The position numbers were made by a program, and so were the translations under genes. The notes under the pieces were generated by a model. The model had not been told where the DNA came from, searched no databases, and saw nothing but the letters and a program-made list of their open reading frames with translations. Below are positions 51,431-61,237 of a DNA stretch of 64,000 nucleotides, one piece after another; positions within the stretch are counted from its first letter, which is position 1; every line of letters begins with the position of its first letter. Source of the DNA: Yoonia sediminilitoris (GTDB taxonomy: Bacteria > Pseudomonadota > Alphaproteobacteria > Rhodobacterales > Rhodobacteraceae); assembly GCF_003058085.1 (NCBI RefSeq), contig NZ_QBUD01000012.1:1-64000 (forward strand), written 5' to 3'.

Positions 51431-53731
51431 TCAGGGAGCGACCTGTTTCGCTTGCCGTTCCAGCAGCAAATAATGCGCAGCGATCAACAAGAGCGCCAGT
51501 CCAATCCCGACCCACATCACCATGGCTGTTTTCCACAGCACAAGCACCGCCGCCAAGAGCCGCAACAGCATTTCCCATGGCGGCATCCGCCCCTTGTCAA
51601 AACGTGCCAACGCCGATGCCATCAGATATAGCGCCAGCACAAGGCGCATCCCAAGTAGTGTCAGGGCCCCCCAGTCCGCCTGCCCGCTGTATCCTTCGAT
51701 CAGTGCGCGACGGCCGTTTTCGTCGGTGATGGTCACGGCCTCTTCGATCAAAAGCAGTTCCGGATACCATGCAAAGACAAAGGGGATCGTGAACAGGACG
51801 ATCCCGACCCTGACAGCTGCGACCCCTGTGCGCATCGGTTCGGTCCGGGTGATAGATGCGGCGGCAAAGGCTGCGATTGCCACCGGCGGCGTGATCGCCG
51901 AGGCGACCGCGAAGTAAAAGATGAACATATTCGCCGTGAAGAAGCTGACACCCAGATTGGCCAGCAGTGGCCCCAACAACAGCGCGACATTCACATAGGC
52001 GGGCACCGTGGGCATCCCCATGCCCAGAATGATTGCGCAGATCATCGCGCAGGTCAGCGCCAGCATCAGATAGACGCCGCCGACGATATGGATATCAAAC
52101 CCGAACAGGGTCACGACTTGCGCTTTCTCCAGCCATGATGTCACGGCGCGGGTCAATTCGCCTGTCAGCCCGCTTTCATTCAAAAAGGCCGAGATGATCG
52201 AAACCGCAAAAAGAAGCAGAAATAACCGCGAAATCAGAATGCCGCCTTCGGCGAGAGAGGCAAGGACCTTTGATGGTTTTGCCCGTGTGTCCGGGTCAAG
52301 AAACAAAAGCGGCAACAGCACGGCAACGGCCCACCAGCCTGCCGACACAGCGTCGCCGGTGGCATTCACCATGGTCTGAACTACGCCAGCGGGCAGCACC
52401 TGCCCGACAAGACTGCCAGCGAATGCATCTTTGCTACCCAGAAGCAGCACCAAAATGGTCAGGATCGGCACGATGATAATCACAAGGTTCAGCCAGTCCT
52501 GACGCGACATGATCAGATCGTCGGGGATATCTTTCATGGCCGCGACGCGTTCGCGGCGGGCCTGAAACATCACTGCCAGAAAGATCGAAAAGAAAAAGGC
52601 CAGAGCAGGGAGCAATGCGGCGGTGATCACCTTGGTGTAGGGCACGCCAGTCAGCGCGACCAGAACAAAGGCGGCAACACCCATGACCGGTGGCATGATC
52701 TGCCCCCCCGAGGACGCTGCGGCCTCGACCCCGCCTGCGAACTGCGGCGAAAAGCCATTGCGCTGCATCATGGGGATGGTCAACCGCCCGGTGGACAGCA
52801 CATTTGTCACCGGACCGCCGGTGATCGTGCCGAACATCGCTGATGAGACGATCGCCGCATGTGCGGGACCACCGCGCAAACGGCGTGTCAGCCGCACCGC
52901 CAGTTTGATGAGTGATGTGCCCCCCGCAGAGGTGCCAAAGAGCGCCCCCAGAATGACGTACGGAAAGACCTGATTGACGACGATATCCATGAAACGGCCC
53001 ATAAAGCCATCCGGCGTGATAAAGACATTCGTCGCCTTCTGGATCGCGGCCCCCATCACGTCGCCGCCGTCAGCACCCAGCTTGGTCAGCAGGAAATTAT
53101 TGTCCGACAGATCAAACATCCAGATCAGCGCGGTACCGACCGTATAGGCCACGACGATGCTGGCGACGATAACGAGCGGCAATCCCCAGACCCGCACATT
53201 ATAGAGGAAAAACAGGGTGATGATCGTGAAAAGCAACGGGATCGTCCAGACCCCGAACCGGGCCTGACAGGCGGGCACTTCCGCATCGAAGGACATCCCC
53301 GGTATCACCCCGGCAGAGCGTTCGGCGGCATCCTGTATCAACCGCGCGCGCTCGCCGGTGATCTGGTCAATCAGACAAACCGAGTCGATCTCGACCAGAT
53401 AGCCGAACGCACCCAGAAATGCCGCAAGGATCAGGCCCGCATCCAGCAGCAGGCCCAGCCATGCCAAATGCGGCTTTTCGGCCTTCCATGCGCGGTAAAC
53501 ACTGGCATCCAGCGCAACGATCACCATCATGACAAGGAAGACAGGCGGATAGAAAAATTCGGGCGGAAAGCCGGAGATGCGAAAAAACGGCTGGCCCGTG
53601 GCCGCGCGCACCCAATCCTGAAGCCCCGCGATTTCGGGCATCGTGTTGACAAGCCCGACCACGACGAGAAAAAAGGCCAGCACAAGCGCAATACGTTGAC
53701 CCAAAGGGCGGCGTACAACAGGATTTGTCAT
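51431..53731 (-). CDS. TRAP transporter fused permease (4TM/12TM)
   Basis: A 766-residue inner-membrane protein in which the small (DctQ-like) and large (DctM-like) TRAP subunits are fused, the form that pairs with TAXI-type binding proteins. The DctM-like part holds GRFMDIVVNQVFPYVILGAL, FGTSAGGTSLIKLAVRL, MFGTITGGPVTNVLSTG and GVEAAASSGGQIMPPVMGVA. The ATG at 53731 is chosen (GGAG upstream); the frame could run to 53758. It sits 59 nt after the solute-binding protein, in one operon. Confidence 0.94.
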   Translation of the reverse strand: MTNPVVRRPLGQRIALVLAFFLVVVGLVNTMPEIAGLQDWVRAATGQPFFRISGFPPEFFYPPVFLVMMVIVALDASVYRAWKAEKPHLAWLGLLLDAGLILAAFLGAFGYLVEIDSVCLIDQITGERARLIQDAAERSAGVIPGMSFDAEVPACQARFGVWTIPLLFTIITLFFLYNVRVWGLPLVIVASIVVAYTVGTALIWMFDLSDNNFLLTKLGADGGDVMGAAIQKATNVFITPDGFMGRFMDIVVNQVFPYVILGALFGTSAGGTSLIKLAVRLTRRLRGGPAHAAIVSSAMFGTITGGPVTNVLSTGRLTIPMMQRNGFSPQFAGGVEAAASSGGQIMPPVMGVAAFVLVALTGVPYTKVITAALLPALAFFFSIFLAVMFQARRERVAAMKDIPDDLIMSRQDWLNLVIIIVPILTILVLLLGSKDAFAGSLVGQVLPAGVVQTMVNATGDAVSAGWWAVAVLLPLLFLDPDTRAKPSKVLASLAEGGILISRLFLLLFAVSIISAFLNESGLTGELTRAVTSWLEKAQVVTLFGFDIHIVGGVYLMLALTCAMICAIILGMGMPTVPAYVNVALLLGPLLANLGVSFFTANMFIFYFAVASAITPPVAIAAFAAASITRTEPMRTGVAAVRVGIVLFTIPFVFAWYPELLLIEEAVTITDENGRRALIEGYSGQADWGALTLLGMRLVLALYLMASALARFDKGRMPPWEMLLRLLAAVLVLWKTAMVMWVGIGLALLLIAAHYLLLERQAKQVAP

Positions 53732-53790
53732 TGGTATGGCTCCAAAAGGGGTCGGCATCAGCCGAACCCCGCAGATGGATGGTCAGTGCC

Positions 53791-54843
53791 TTAGGGGCGC
53801 AAACAGTCAGCGACCGTGTGGCCCGCATCTTCAAAGGCGCGGATCGCACCGGGGTGCATCTTGACCTGCACCGCACCGCAAGCGCCCTGACTAGGACCGT
53901 CGATGTCCCCAAAGCTCATATTCAGGAAAGGACCGCGCGGCGAACTGGTCACGAAACGCTCTTCACCCTCAAGAAAGGCTTTGGTGATATTATACACCAA
54001 CTCTTCGTCCAGATCGGCGTTGACGATTTGTCCAAAGGCTGTGGCAAAGCTGTCAAATGTATCATCGTCAGTCACGACGGTAATATCGTTGCCTGCGTAG
54101 GCTTTACGGAATTCGTCAACGGGCACTGAATAGGGTGCATGGCCAGGAGCAGCGAGGATCTGCTGCCCCAATTCGCTGTTCAGCAGGTCCGAGGGCACGT
54201 CAAAAAGCGTCGTCCCACCTGCCGCCGCGATGGCGATCTGGCGCCCCGATGGCAGGCCTTCGGGAATTGTCCACGCGTCCACGCCACCACCGGTAATGGA
54301 CGAAACAGTATCAGGCCACGGGTTTTGTACGCCCTCATATCCCTCACCATCCTTGAGCCCCGAAAACAACTGGACCAGTGCGCGCCCGGAGGTCAGCGCA
54401 GCCCCGCGCGGGGGCCCGTTCCAGATGCGGAGCCCGTCCAGTTTCGTGATATCTTCAACAGGATTGCTATTGTAGTAGCCAAAGATCTGCGCAGACCCTG
54501 CGTTGAAAAAGATCACGCGAATATTGTCTGCCAGCTTTGCGCCTTCTTCGGCACCGATGCCACTATAGGGGCCAATCCCCCGCGACAGCAGAAACGGCAG
54601 GATCAGCGGGGCTGGCGCCATATCAAGCTGGCCTTCGGCCACGGCCTGCACTGAATTGGTCAGGGTGGCACCCTCGGTTATCTGAAGACTGGCAACGCCC
54701 GCACTTTCCAGAATCGCTGCAAGCGTGGTGTCAATGTAATGCGGTGTCGAGCCGGGGGTCGTTGTTTCGGCTGTCAACGTGGCTTGCGCCACAGCAGACA
54801 AGGGCAACAGCGCAAGCGTCGCTCCAAAAAGCAGTGTTCTCAT
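53791..54843 (-). CDS. TAXI family TRAP transporter solute-binding protein
   Basis: A 350-residue periplasmic protein with signal peptide (MRTLLFGATLALLPLSAVAQ). The mature part is a TAXI-type binding protein: QITEGATLTNSVQAVAEGQL, DMAPAPLILPFLLSRGIG, then LDGLRIWNGPPRGAALTSGR and the Trp/Cys-containing tail. TAXI ligands are often dicarboxylates or other organic acids; the ligand here is not known. It is the first gene of the minus-strand TRAP operon and diverges from a MarR gene and a sulfatase, which suggests a sulfated or aromatic organic acid. Confidence 0.93.
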   Translation of the reverse strand: MRTLLFGATLALLPLSAVAQATLTAETTTPGSTPHYIDTTLAAILESAGVASLQITEGATLTNSVQAVAEGQLDMAPAPLILPFLLSRGIGPYSGIGAEEGAKLADNIRVIFFNAGSAQIFGYYNSNPVEDITKLDGLRIWNGPPRGAALTSGRALVQLFSGLKDGEGYEGVQNPWPDTVSSITGGGVDAWTIPEGLPSGRQIAIAAAGGTTLFDVPSDLLNSELGQQILAAPGHAPYSVPVDEFRKAYAGNDITVVTDDDTFDSFATAFGQIVNADLDEELVYNITKAFLEGEERFVTSSPRGPFLNMSFGDIDGPSQGACGAVQVKMHPGAIRAFEDAGHTVADCLRP

Positions 54844-54927
54844 AATTGGTATCCTCCCTGATAATCACGCCTTCCTCCAAAGCCGTGTGCGGCAATTTTC
54901 AGGCCGCACCCTCAAGCTTGCAGAAAA

Positions 54928-54947
54928 TATATGACTTGTCACGTATA
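54928..54947. promoter_or_regulatory. Candidate MarR operator
   Basis: In the TRAP/marR divergent region, TGACTTGTCA (54932-54941) is a perfect inverted repeat with a 2-base centre, flanked by TATA at both ends. MarR proteins often bind such AT-flanked palindromes of about 20 bp. The symmetry is incomplete outside the core. Confidence 0.35.
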
Positions 54948-55024
54948 ATTTTTTGGGGCTTTATCGGGGTGGCAAAGCGGCAGGCTGTCATTCATGGACT
55001 GCAGCATCGCAGGAGGAGATTTTC

Positions 55025-55534
55025 ATGTCGGAAGACGCACCAATTGATGCCAAGCGGCTGCAAAAACGCAGGGCGCAGGAAGACTCCAACATCTTCGTGC
55101 GGCTTCCCGCGGCCTATGCGGCATCGCGCGTTCAGGGGCGGCGGTTCCTTCAGCATGGCGGTGACCTTTCGATTGTCGAATGGCGGACCTTGTGGGACCT
55201 GCACGAGGCAGGTCCAATGACAATACGCGATTTGGCAAACATCCAGCGCACCGATCATTCGCTGCTCAGTCGCGCACTGCCCCAGATGCGCGACAAAGGA
55301 TATGTCACCATGACGCGCGGCCTCGAGGACGCACGGCAGATAATTGTCACTTTGACCGAAAAAGGCGCTGATGCTTATGCAAAGGCTGCACCGATCATGG
55401 CACGCAGGCGCGCCGCCCTGCGCGAAGAATTCACCGACGCTGAAATCGCCGTTTTTATCGGATTCCTTGATCGCCTTGATGATTTCCTGCGCCGACCCGT
55501 CGAAGACCTTTTGCAGATGGAGACAGTGAAATGA
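55025..55534 (+). CDS. MarR family transcriptional regulator
   Basis: A 169-residue winged-helix regulator. The DNA-binding part is LSIVEWRTLWDLHEAGPMTI with QRTDHSLLSRALPQMRDKGY, and the wing RGLEDARQIIVTLTEKGADA. The ATG at 55025 follows AGGAGGAG, an exceptionally strong ribosome binding site; the longer frame from 54953 is not needed. It overlaps the sulfatase ATG by 4 nt and diverges from the TRAP operon, so it is the likely regulator of both. Confidence 0.93.
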   Translation: MSEDAPIDAKRLQKRRAQEDSNIFVRLPAAYAASRVQGRRFLQHGGDLSIVEWRTLWDLHEAGPMTIRDLANIQRTDHSLLSRALPQMRDKGYVTMTRGLEDARQIIVTLTEKGADAYAKAAPIMARRRAALREEFTDAEIAVFIGFLDRLDDFLRRPVEDLLQMETVK

Positions 55535-57177
55535 GTGACAACCCCAATGTCCTGTGGATCATGGCTGATCAACTGCGGTTCGACTACCTCAGCTGTTACG
55601 GGCACCCGCATCTGCACACACCCCATATCGATGCACTGGCGGCACGCGGTGTGCGCTTCACCAACGCCTATGTGCAATCGCCGGTTTGTGGCCCGTCGCG
55701 GATGTCAGCCTATACTGGACGATACGTGCGCAGCCATGGTTCAACCTGGAATGGCATGCCCTTGCGGGTAGGAGAGCCGACGTTGGGCGACCATCTGCGC
55801 GAAGCAGGCGCGCGCGCGGTTCTGGTCGGCAAAACCCACATGACCGCAGATGCGGAAGGGATGGCATGGCTGGGGATCGATCCGGGCAGTGACATCGGCG
55901 TGCGCGTGTCCGAATGCGGGTTTGAACCGTTCGAGCGTGACGATGGATTGCACCCCGACAGCCCGCGACAGCGCTGGTCTGCCTACGATGACTACCTTGT
56001 TGCGCATGGCTACACATCCGACAACCCATGGGAAGATTTCGCAAATTCCGGGCTGGATACGGATGGCAACCTGTTGTCGGCATGGCTTTTGAAAAATTCG
56101 CGTCTGGCCGCAAACATTCCCGAAGAACATTCCGAAACCGCCTATATGACCAACCGGGCGATGGATTTCATGCAATCCGCGATGCAGGGTGATGCGCCGT
56201 GGGTGTGCCACCTGTCCTATATCAAACCACACTGGCCCTACATCGTGCCCGCCCCATATCATGACATGTACGACCAGAGCCATATCATCCCCCCGGTGCG
56301 TTCCGATGCAGAGCGTGACACCGATCACCCGCTGATGCGGGCCTATCTGGACGCGCGCGTCTGCAAAAGCTTTTCGCGGGATCACGTCCGTGAACATGTG
56401 ATTCCGGCTTACATGGGTCTGATCAAACAGCTTGATGACAATCTGGGGCGCCTGTTTGCATGGATGGATGCAAAGGGGCTGACCGAAAATACGATTATCG
56501 CCGTAACATCCGATCATGGCGATTACATGGGCGATCACTGGATGGGCGACAAGGATTTTTATCACCAGATGGCGGTCAAAGTGCCGCTGGTCATCGCCGA
56601 CCCGCGCCCGCAAGCGGACGGCACTCGTGGGACCGCATCCGACGCACTGGTTGAAATGATTGATCTGGCGCCGACATTCATGCACGCGCTGGGCTGCCGC
56701 GCCAAGCCACATGTGATCGAAGGGCGCGATCTGACCCCCCTGTTGCATGGGCAAGACGGCTTCTCGCGCAATTATGTGATCAGCGAACATGACTACCACT
56801 GGTCCGAAATGGCGCGTTCGCTGAATGTACCCCAAGAGGACGCGCGCACCGTGATGATCTTCGACGGGCGCTGGAAATACGTGCGCTGTGAAGGGTTCCG
56901 CCCGGTTCTGTTCGATCTTGCGACCGACCCGTCCGAACTGACCGACCTCGGGGCATCAACAGACCCCGCACATGACGCGGTCAGAATCCGGATGGACGCT
57001 GCATTGCTCAGCTGGTCAACGCGCCACCATAGCAGAATAACGGCTACGCCTGCCGTACTTGCGGGGCAAAAGACAGCAGCGGAATCAGGCATCCTGATCG
57101 GCTTCTGGGACGAAGGCGAATACAAAGACGCGACAGGAAAAGCCTTCGACAGCCTGCAGCCACACGGCCGCCCCTGA
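55531..57177 (+). CDS. Sulfatase-family hydrolase (arylsulfatase/phosphonate monoester hydrolase type)
   Basis: A 548-residue alkaline-phosphatase-superfamily hydrolase. The formylglycine motif CGPSR (in QSPVCGPSRMSAYTG, Cys near residue 52) follows the metal-binding opening NVLWIMADQLRFDYLSCYGH; a second metal cluster is in AVTSDHGDYMGDHWM. Such enzymes cleave sulfate esters or, in the PMH branch, phosphonate monoesters. No signal peptide is seen, so the substrate is hydrolysed in the cytoplasm after import, which fits the adjacent TRAP transporter. The true substrate is unknown. Confidence 0.9.
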   Translation: MSDNPNVLWIMADQLRFDYLSCYGHPHLHTPHIDALAARGVRFTNAYVQSPVCGPSRMSAYTGRYVRSHGSTWNGMPLRVGEPTLGDHLREAGARAVLVGKTHMTADAEGMAWLGIDPGSDIGVRVSECGFEPFERDDGLHPDSPRQRWSAYDDYLVAHGYTSDNPWEDFANSGLDTDGNLLSAWLLKNSRLAANIPEEHSETAYMTNRAMDFMQSAMQGDAPWVCHLSYIKPHWPYIVPAPYHDMYDQSHIIPPVRSDAERDTDHPLMRAYLDARVCKSFSRDHVREHVIPAYMGLIKQLDDNLGRLFAWMDAKGLTENTIIAVTSDHGDYMGDHWMGDKDFYHQMAVKVPLVIADPRPQADGTRGTASDALVEMIDLAPTFMHALGCRAKPHVIEGRDLTPLLHGQDGFSRNYVISEHDYHWSEMARSLNVPQEDARTVMIFDGRWKYVRCEGFRPVLFDLATDPSELTDLGASTDPAHDAVRIRMDAALLSWSTRHHSRITATPAVLAGQKTAAESGILIGFWDEGEYKDATGKAFDSLQPHGRP

Positions 57178-57227
57178 ACAGCGACGGCCGGCCGCAACCG
57201 GCCCACTTCTGGCTATTTCTTATGGCC

Positions 57228-57263
57228 AAAAGTATCCTGGGGGTCCGGGGGCAAAGCCCCCGG
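57228..57263. repeat. GC-rich dispersed-type hairpin repeat
   Basis: CCGGGGGC (57245-57252) pairs with GCCCCCGG (57256-57263) with an AAA loop, preceded by AAAAGTATCCTGGGGGT. This composite is typical of repeats scattered between genes in Roseobacter-group genomes. It lies 51 nt after the sulfatase stop and has no T run, so it is not a standard terminator. Only one copy is present in this window. Confidence 0.55.
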
Positions 57264-57472
57264 CCTGTCGGCTTGCAAAGCAAGGCGAAACAAAGGTGGC
57301 CACACAGATCAAAGCGAGGTCAGCACAGGTCTTGGCCATCCTGATGATGGAGCGAACCGGACCCTGCGGCAGGGCATCTTGCCACATCCATTTTCGTGCA
57401 GTGGTGTCTTGTGGTATCGAACGTGACCGCCGTACTATCGTCAACACTGACATGGCCAAATTGGGGATTATC

Positions 57473-58771
57473 ATGAACAGACGCCATTTCCTCGGGTCCG
57501 CTGCCGCAGCTGCAATTGTCCCGTGCGGGGTTCTGGCAGCCCCGGCCCGCTATCAGCTCAGGGCCGAGCCCGTCATCAAACAAATCCTGCCCCCGGGTGA
57601 CGGAGCGACCAGAATGCTTGGCTTTAACGGCTCCATGCCGGGGCCCGAATTGCGGGTTCGGCGGGGCCAGCCACTGACGGTCGCGGTCGAAAATGGTCTG
57701 GAGGACGGCACCGCGATACATTGGCATGGTATCCGACTGGACAACCGGATGGACGGCGTGCCCATGCTGACCCAAAAGACCATTCCGCCTAAGGCCACGC
57801 ACACCTATAGCTTTGTGCCGCCGGATGCGGGCACATTCTGGTATCATTCGCATTACCTGTCGCACGAGCAGGTTGCGCTGGGCATGATGGGGCCACTCAT
57901 TATAGAAGAAGACACGCCGCCGGATGTTGACCGCGATATCACAGTGCTGATCTCTGACTGGATGATGCAGGAAGACGGGACGCTGGTCGGTGATTTCGCC
58001 AACCGCCATTCTGTCGCCCATGGCGGTTACATGGGCAATTATGCCAAAGCGTTCCTGTCCGGGCAGGACGTGCAGATCGGGGACCGCGTCAGGTTCCGGC
58101 TGATCAACGCGGCAACAAATCGTATTTTCCCTGTCACTGTTGGCGGCGTGAGCGGACAGATCGTGGCACTGGATGGCATGGCGCTTGCGACACCGCGCCC
58201 GTTGTCTGACCTGATATTGGCGCCTGCCCAACGGGTTGATCTGATCGTTGATGTCACCGGTCGCGTGACGTTCGACATGATCACACGGCAAGACCCGTAT
58301 CTGTTAGCTGAACTTGTTCCTGTTGGAACAAATGCAAACCGGACGCAAGCGCCTGTTCCGCCGCTGCCGCCGCATGGTTTGCCACAACCTGCGGAGCCTG
58401 CACAGCATTTGACCCTGACCATGATGGGCGGTGCCATGGGGGGCCGCCATGGTGGTGACAACATCTGGGCCTTCAACAATGTTTCCGACCTGCCTGCCGA
58501 CCCGTTTGGGACTTTCACACAGGGCGAAACAGCACGGATCACCTTGGTCAACGACACCAGTTTTGCGCATGGCATCCATCTGCATGGGCATCATTTCTTT
58601 GAGGTCGGCCCAGATGGTGCACTTGGGGATTTGCGTGACACAACGCTTGTCAGTGCCGGGGAAAGCCGGGACATCCTGTGCGTTTTTGACAACCCCGGAA
58701 AGTGGCTTTTGCATTGTCACATGCTCAGCCATCAGGTCGGCGGCATGAAGACCTGGGTGTCGGTGGCCTGA
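57473..58771 (+). CDS. Multicopper oxidase
   Basis: A 432-residue secreted laccase-like oxidase with three cupredoxin domains. It begins with a Tat-like signal (MNRRHFLGSAAAAAIVPCG). The four copper-binding motifs are complete: HWHG near residue 86, HSH, HGIHLHGHHF and HCHMLSHQ, with the Met axial ligand four residues after the last His. It could oxidise phenols or Cu(I)/Mn(II); which is unknown. The ATG at 57473 gives the signal peptide; the longer frame does not. It stands alone on plus, with 294 nt of non-coding sequence before it. Confidence 0.92.
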   Translation: MNRRHFLGSAAAAAIVPCGVLAAPARYQLRAEPVIKQILPPGDGATRMLGFNGSMPGPELRVRRGQPLTVAVENGLEDGTAIHWHGIRLDNRMDGVPMLTQKTIPPKATHTYSFVPPDAGTFWYHSHYLSHEQVALGMMGPLIIEEDTPPDVDRDITVLISDWMMQEDGTLVGDFANRHSVAHGGYMGNYAKAFLSGQDVQIGDRVRFRLINAATNRIFPVTVGGVSGQIVALDGMALATPRPLSDLILAPAQRVDLIVDVTGRVTFDMITRQDPYLLAELVPVGTNANRTQAPVPPLPPHGLPQPAEPAQHLTLTMMGGAMGGRHGGDNIWAFNNVSDLPADPFGTFTQGETARITLVNDTSFAHGIHLHGHHFFEVGPDGALGDLRDTTLVSAGESRDILCVFDNPGKWLLHCHMLSHQVGGMKTWVSVA

Positions 58772-58806
58772 CCGCCCGAAATAGCAATTGACAGGCGTCT
58801 TTCAAA

Positions 58807-58828
58807 AAATGATTGACGTCTATCATTT
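58807..58828. promoter_or_regulatory. LacI-family operator
   Basis: A 22-bp near-perfect palindrome with arms AAATGAT and ATCATTT flanking the core GACGTC; only positions 8 and 15 break symmetry. It ends 35 nt before the start of the LacI gene, where it could block transcription of the lacI-xylA operon. The central CG is typical of LacI-family sites. Confidence 0.65.
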
Positions 58829-58863
58829 TTGCTCCCAAGCTGCACGCATCAGGGAGGAAAGCA

Positions 58864-59931
58864 ATGGCATTCGCGACATTGCACGATGTGGCAGAGGCCG
58901 CGGGCGTCAGCTATGCGACGGTGGACCGTGTGGTGAATGCGCGCGGCGGGGTGTCGCAAAAATCTGTGCTGCGAGTGCAAGCGGCGATCAAGCAATTGGG
59001 TTACGCGCGCGACGTGAGCGCCGCAAATCTGGCGCGCAAGCGGGTCTACAGGTTTCTTTTCCTGCTACCCGAGGATCACAACGATTTCTTTCACAGTCTC
59101 TACAGCGCCCTGCAATCACATGCACAACGGCCAAATCTGTTGCGCATCGCGGTCACCACAACACGATTGCCTGCCTTTTCGGAAAAGGCCCTGATTGAAG
59201 CGCTGGCGCGCATCGACCCGGCGACCGTTGATTGCGCCTGCGTTGTGGCGCTGGATACACCCGCCGTTAACGCGGCGGTGCAGCGTGTCCGCGCGCAGGG
59301 TGTCAAATTGGTCACGCTGGTGTCGGATATCGACGCGGCGTCCCGTGACGCATATGTCGGCATCGACAACTATGTGGCGGGCAAAACCGCTGGCCGCATG
59401 ATGGGGCTGTGCCACGGCCGCCAGCCCGGGCTTGTGCTGCCCATTATCGGCACAAGCCGCGCCCATGACCACATCCAGCGGTTAAGCGGCTTTCTCGAAA
59501 TCATGCAGGCGCACTTTCCCCAGATCACCCTTCTGGAGCCGGTGACAAGCCGTGACGAGGCGGCGACGATCCACCGCGAGCTTGACGACATATGGCGTGC
59601 ACATCCCAACCTGACGGGTGTCTATAACATGGGCGCAGGCAACGACGGACTGGTCGCCTGGATCAGAGGGATCACAGGCCGTGACCGCCCTTTTATGGTC
59701 ATCCATGAACTCTTGCCCAATGCACGGACAGCACTTGAGGCAGGGCTCGTCGATGCCGTCATTGACCAAAAGCCAAAAGAGATCATCACCCGGACAATGG
59801 ACGCCATGCGGCTGCTGGTCGATGGCGAGGCGCTGCCGACCCCCGCACCAGTCATCACGCCTGCAATATACCTGTGTGAAAACTTGCCCGATACACCCAA
59901 AGAAACAGACTGGATGCCTTCAAATGACTAG
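58864..59931 (+). CDS. LacI family transcriptional regulator
   Basis: A 355-residue LacI-type repressor. The N-terminal helix-turn-helix and hinge read [20 protein letters not shown] then [10 protein letters not shown], and the effector domain is a periplasmic-binding fold (Peripla_BP type) with [15 protein letters not shown]. Strong GGGAGGA ribosome binding site upstream fixes the ATG at 58864. It is the first gene of an operon with a xylose isomerase and two more sugar enzymes, and a palindromic operator lies upstream. The effector sugar is unknown. Confidence 0.93.
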   Translation: MAFATLHDVAEAAGVSYATVDRVVNARGGVSQKSVLRVQAAIKQLGYARDVSAANLARKRVYRFLFLLPEDHNDFFHSLYSALQSHAQRPNLLRIAVTTTRLPAFSEKALIEALARIDPATVDCACVVALDTPAVNAAVQRVRAQGVKLVTLVSDIDAASRDAYVGIDNYVAGKTAGRMMGLCHGRQPGLVLPIIGTSRAHDHIQRLSGFLEIMQAHFPQITLLEPVTSRDEAATIHRELDDIWRAHPNLTGVYNMGAGNDGLVAWIRGITGRDRPFMVIHELLPNARTALEAGLVDAVIDQKPKEIITRTMDAMRLLVDGEALPTPAPVITPAIYLCENLPDTPKETDWMPSND

Positions 59932-61219
59932 CTACTTTCAAGATATCGCCCCTGTAACCTATGATCCGCAAGCCAAAGGTCTGGCCTTTCGCCACTATGA
60001 TCCGCAGGAAATGCTCGGTGGTAAATCCATGCAGGACCACCTGCGTTTCGCGGTGTGCTATTGGCATAATTTCGTCTGGGAAGGTAATGACCCCTTTGGC
60101 GGGCAAACCTTTGACCGGCCATGGTTTCCTGCCGATACGATGGATTTGGCGAAACGCAAGGCAGATGCTGCCTTTGACATGTTCAAAATTCTGGGCGTGC
60201 CGTTTTGGTGCTTTCATGACCACGATATTCGCCCCGAAGGGGCTAGCCTAAAGGAAAGCCATGACCGGCTGAACGAAATGGCCGACTACGTTCAGGAAAA
60301 GATGGAAAATGGCGGACCAAAGCTGCTCTGGGGCACCGCAAACATGTTTTCCAACCGGCGGTTCATGTCCGGGGCCAGCACAAACCCCGACCCGGATGTG
60401 TTTGCCTATTGCGCCAGCACTGTAAAATCCTGCATGGATGTGACCCACCGGCTGGGCGGAGAAAATTACGTTCTGTGGGGTGGGCGCGAAGGCTACGAGA
60501 CGCTGCTTAACACCGATCTGGACCGTGAGTTGCAGCAGATGGGCCGCTTCTTGCAGATGGTTGTCGACTATAAGCACAAGATCGGCTTCAAAGGGGCGAT
60601 CCTGATCGAGCCCAAGCCGCAGGAACCCACCAAACACCAGTATGACTATGATGTCGCGACCGTCTATGGTTTCCTCAAACGGTTCGGGCTTGAGGAAGAA
60701 GTGCAGGTGAATGTTGAACAAGGACACGCCATTCTGGCTGGACATTCGTTCGAGCATGAATTGGCGATGGCACGAACCTTGGGCATTTTCGGCAGCATCG
60801 ACATGAACCGCAACGATTACCAGTCCGGCTGGGATACGGACCAGTTTCCCAACAACGCTCCCGAGGCCGCACTTGCCTATTACGAGGTACTCAAGGCAGG
60901 TGGTTTTACCACAGGTGGCACCAACTTTGATGCCAAGCTGCGCCGCCAGTCCCTTGATCCTGTTGATTTGATTGCGGCGCATGTCGGCGGCATGGACATC
61001 TGCGCACGCGGGCTCAAGGCGGCCTATGCTATGCTGGCCGATGATGCGCTGGAAGCGCCGCGCCGCGAAAGATATGCAGGTTGGGAAACCAGCGATCATC
61101 TGGTCGAAGGCAAGACGCTTGAACAGATTGCGGACTACGCCGAGAGTCGCGGCCTTGACCCGCAGCCTGTGTCTGGCCGTCAGGAAATTCTGGAAAACAT
61201 TGTAAACCGATACGTTTAA
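59924..61219 (+). CDS. xylA: Xylose isomerase
   Basis: A 431-residue TIM-barrel aldose isomerase. Metal- and substrate-binding motifs are present: [20 protein letters not shown] (catalytic His and Asp), [20 protein letters not shown], then [20 protein letters not shown] and [20 protein letters not shown]. The reaction is D-xylose to D-xylulose, or a related aldose. It overlaps the lacI stop by 8 nt. No xylulokinase gene is near, so the product may enter another route, and the true sugar could differ from xylose. Confidence 0.95.
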   Translation: MTSYFQDIAPVTYDPQAKGLAFRHYDPQEMLGGKSMQDHLRFAVCYWHNFVWEGNDPFGGQTFDRPWFPADTMDLAKRKADAAFDMFKILGVPFWCFHDHDIRPEGASLKESHDRLNEMADYVQEKMENGGPKLLWGTANMFSNRRFMSGASTNPDPDVFAYCASTVKSCMDVTHRLGGENYVLWGGREGYETLLNTDLDRELQQMGRFLQMVVDYKHKIGFKGAILIEPKPQEPTKHQYDYDVATVYGFLKRFGLEEEVQVNVEQGHAILAGHSFEHELAMARTLGIFGSIDMNRNDYQSGWDTDQFPNNAPEAALAYYEVLKAGGFTTGGTNFDAKLRRQSLDPVDLIAAHVGGMDICARGLKAAYAMLADDALEAPRRERYAGWETSDHLVEGKTLEQIADYAESRGLDPQPVSGRQEILENIVNRYV

Positions 61220-61237
61220 GCATTTGGGAGAGTATGT

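Noticed and set aside
55741-56835. 364-codon minus frame opposite the sulfatase
   Set aside because: His/Gly/Arg-rich shadow; the plus-strand gene has a clear active-site motif.
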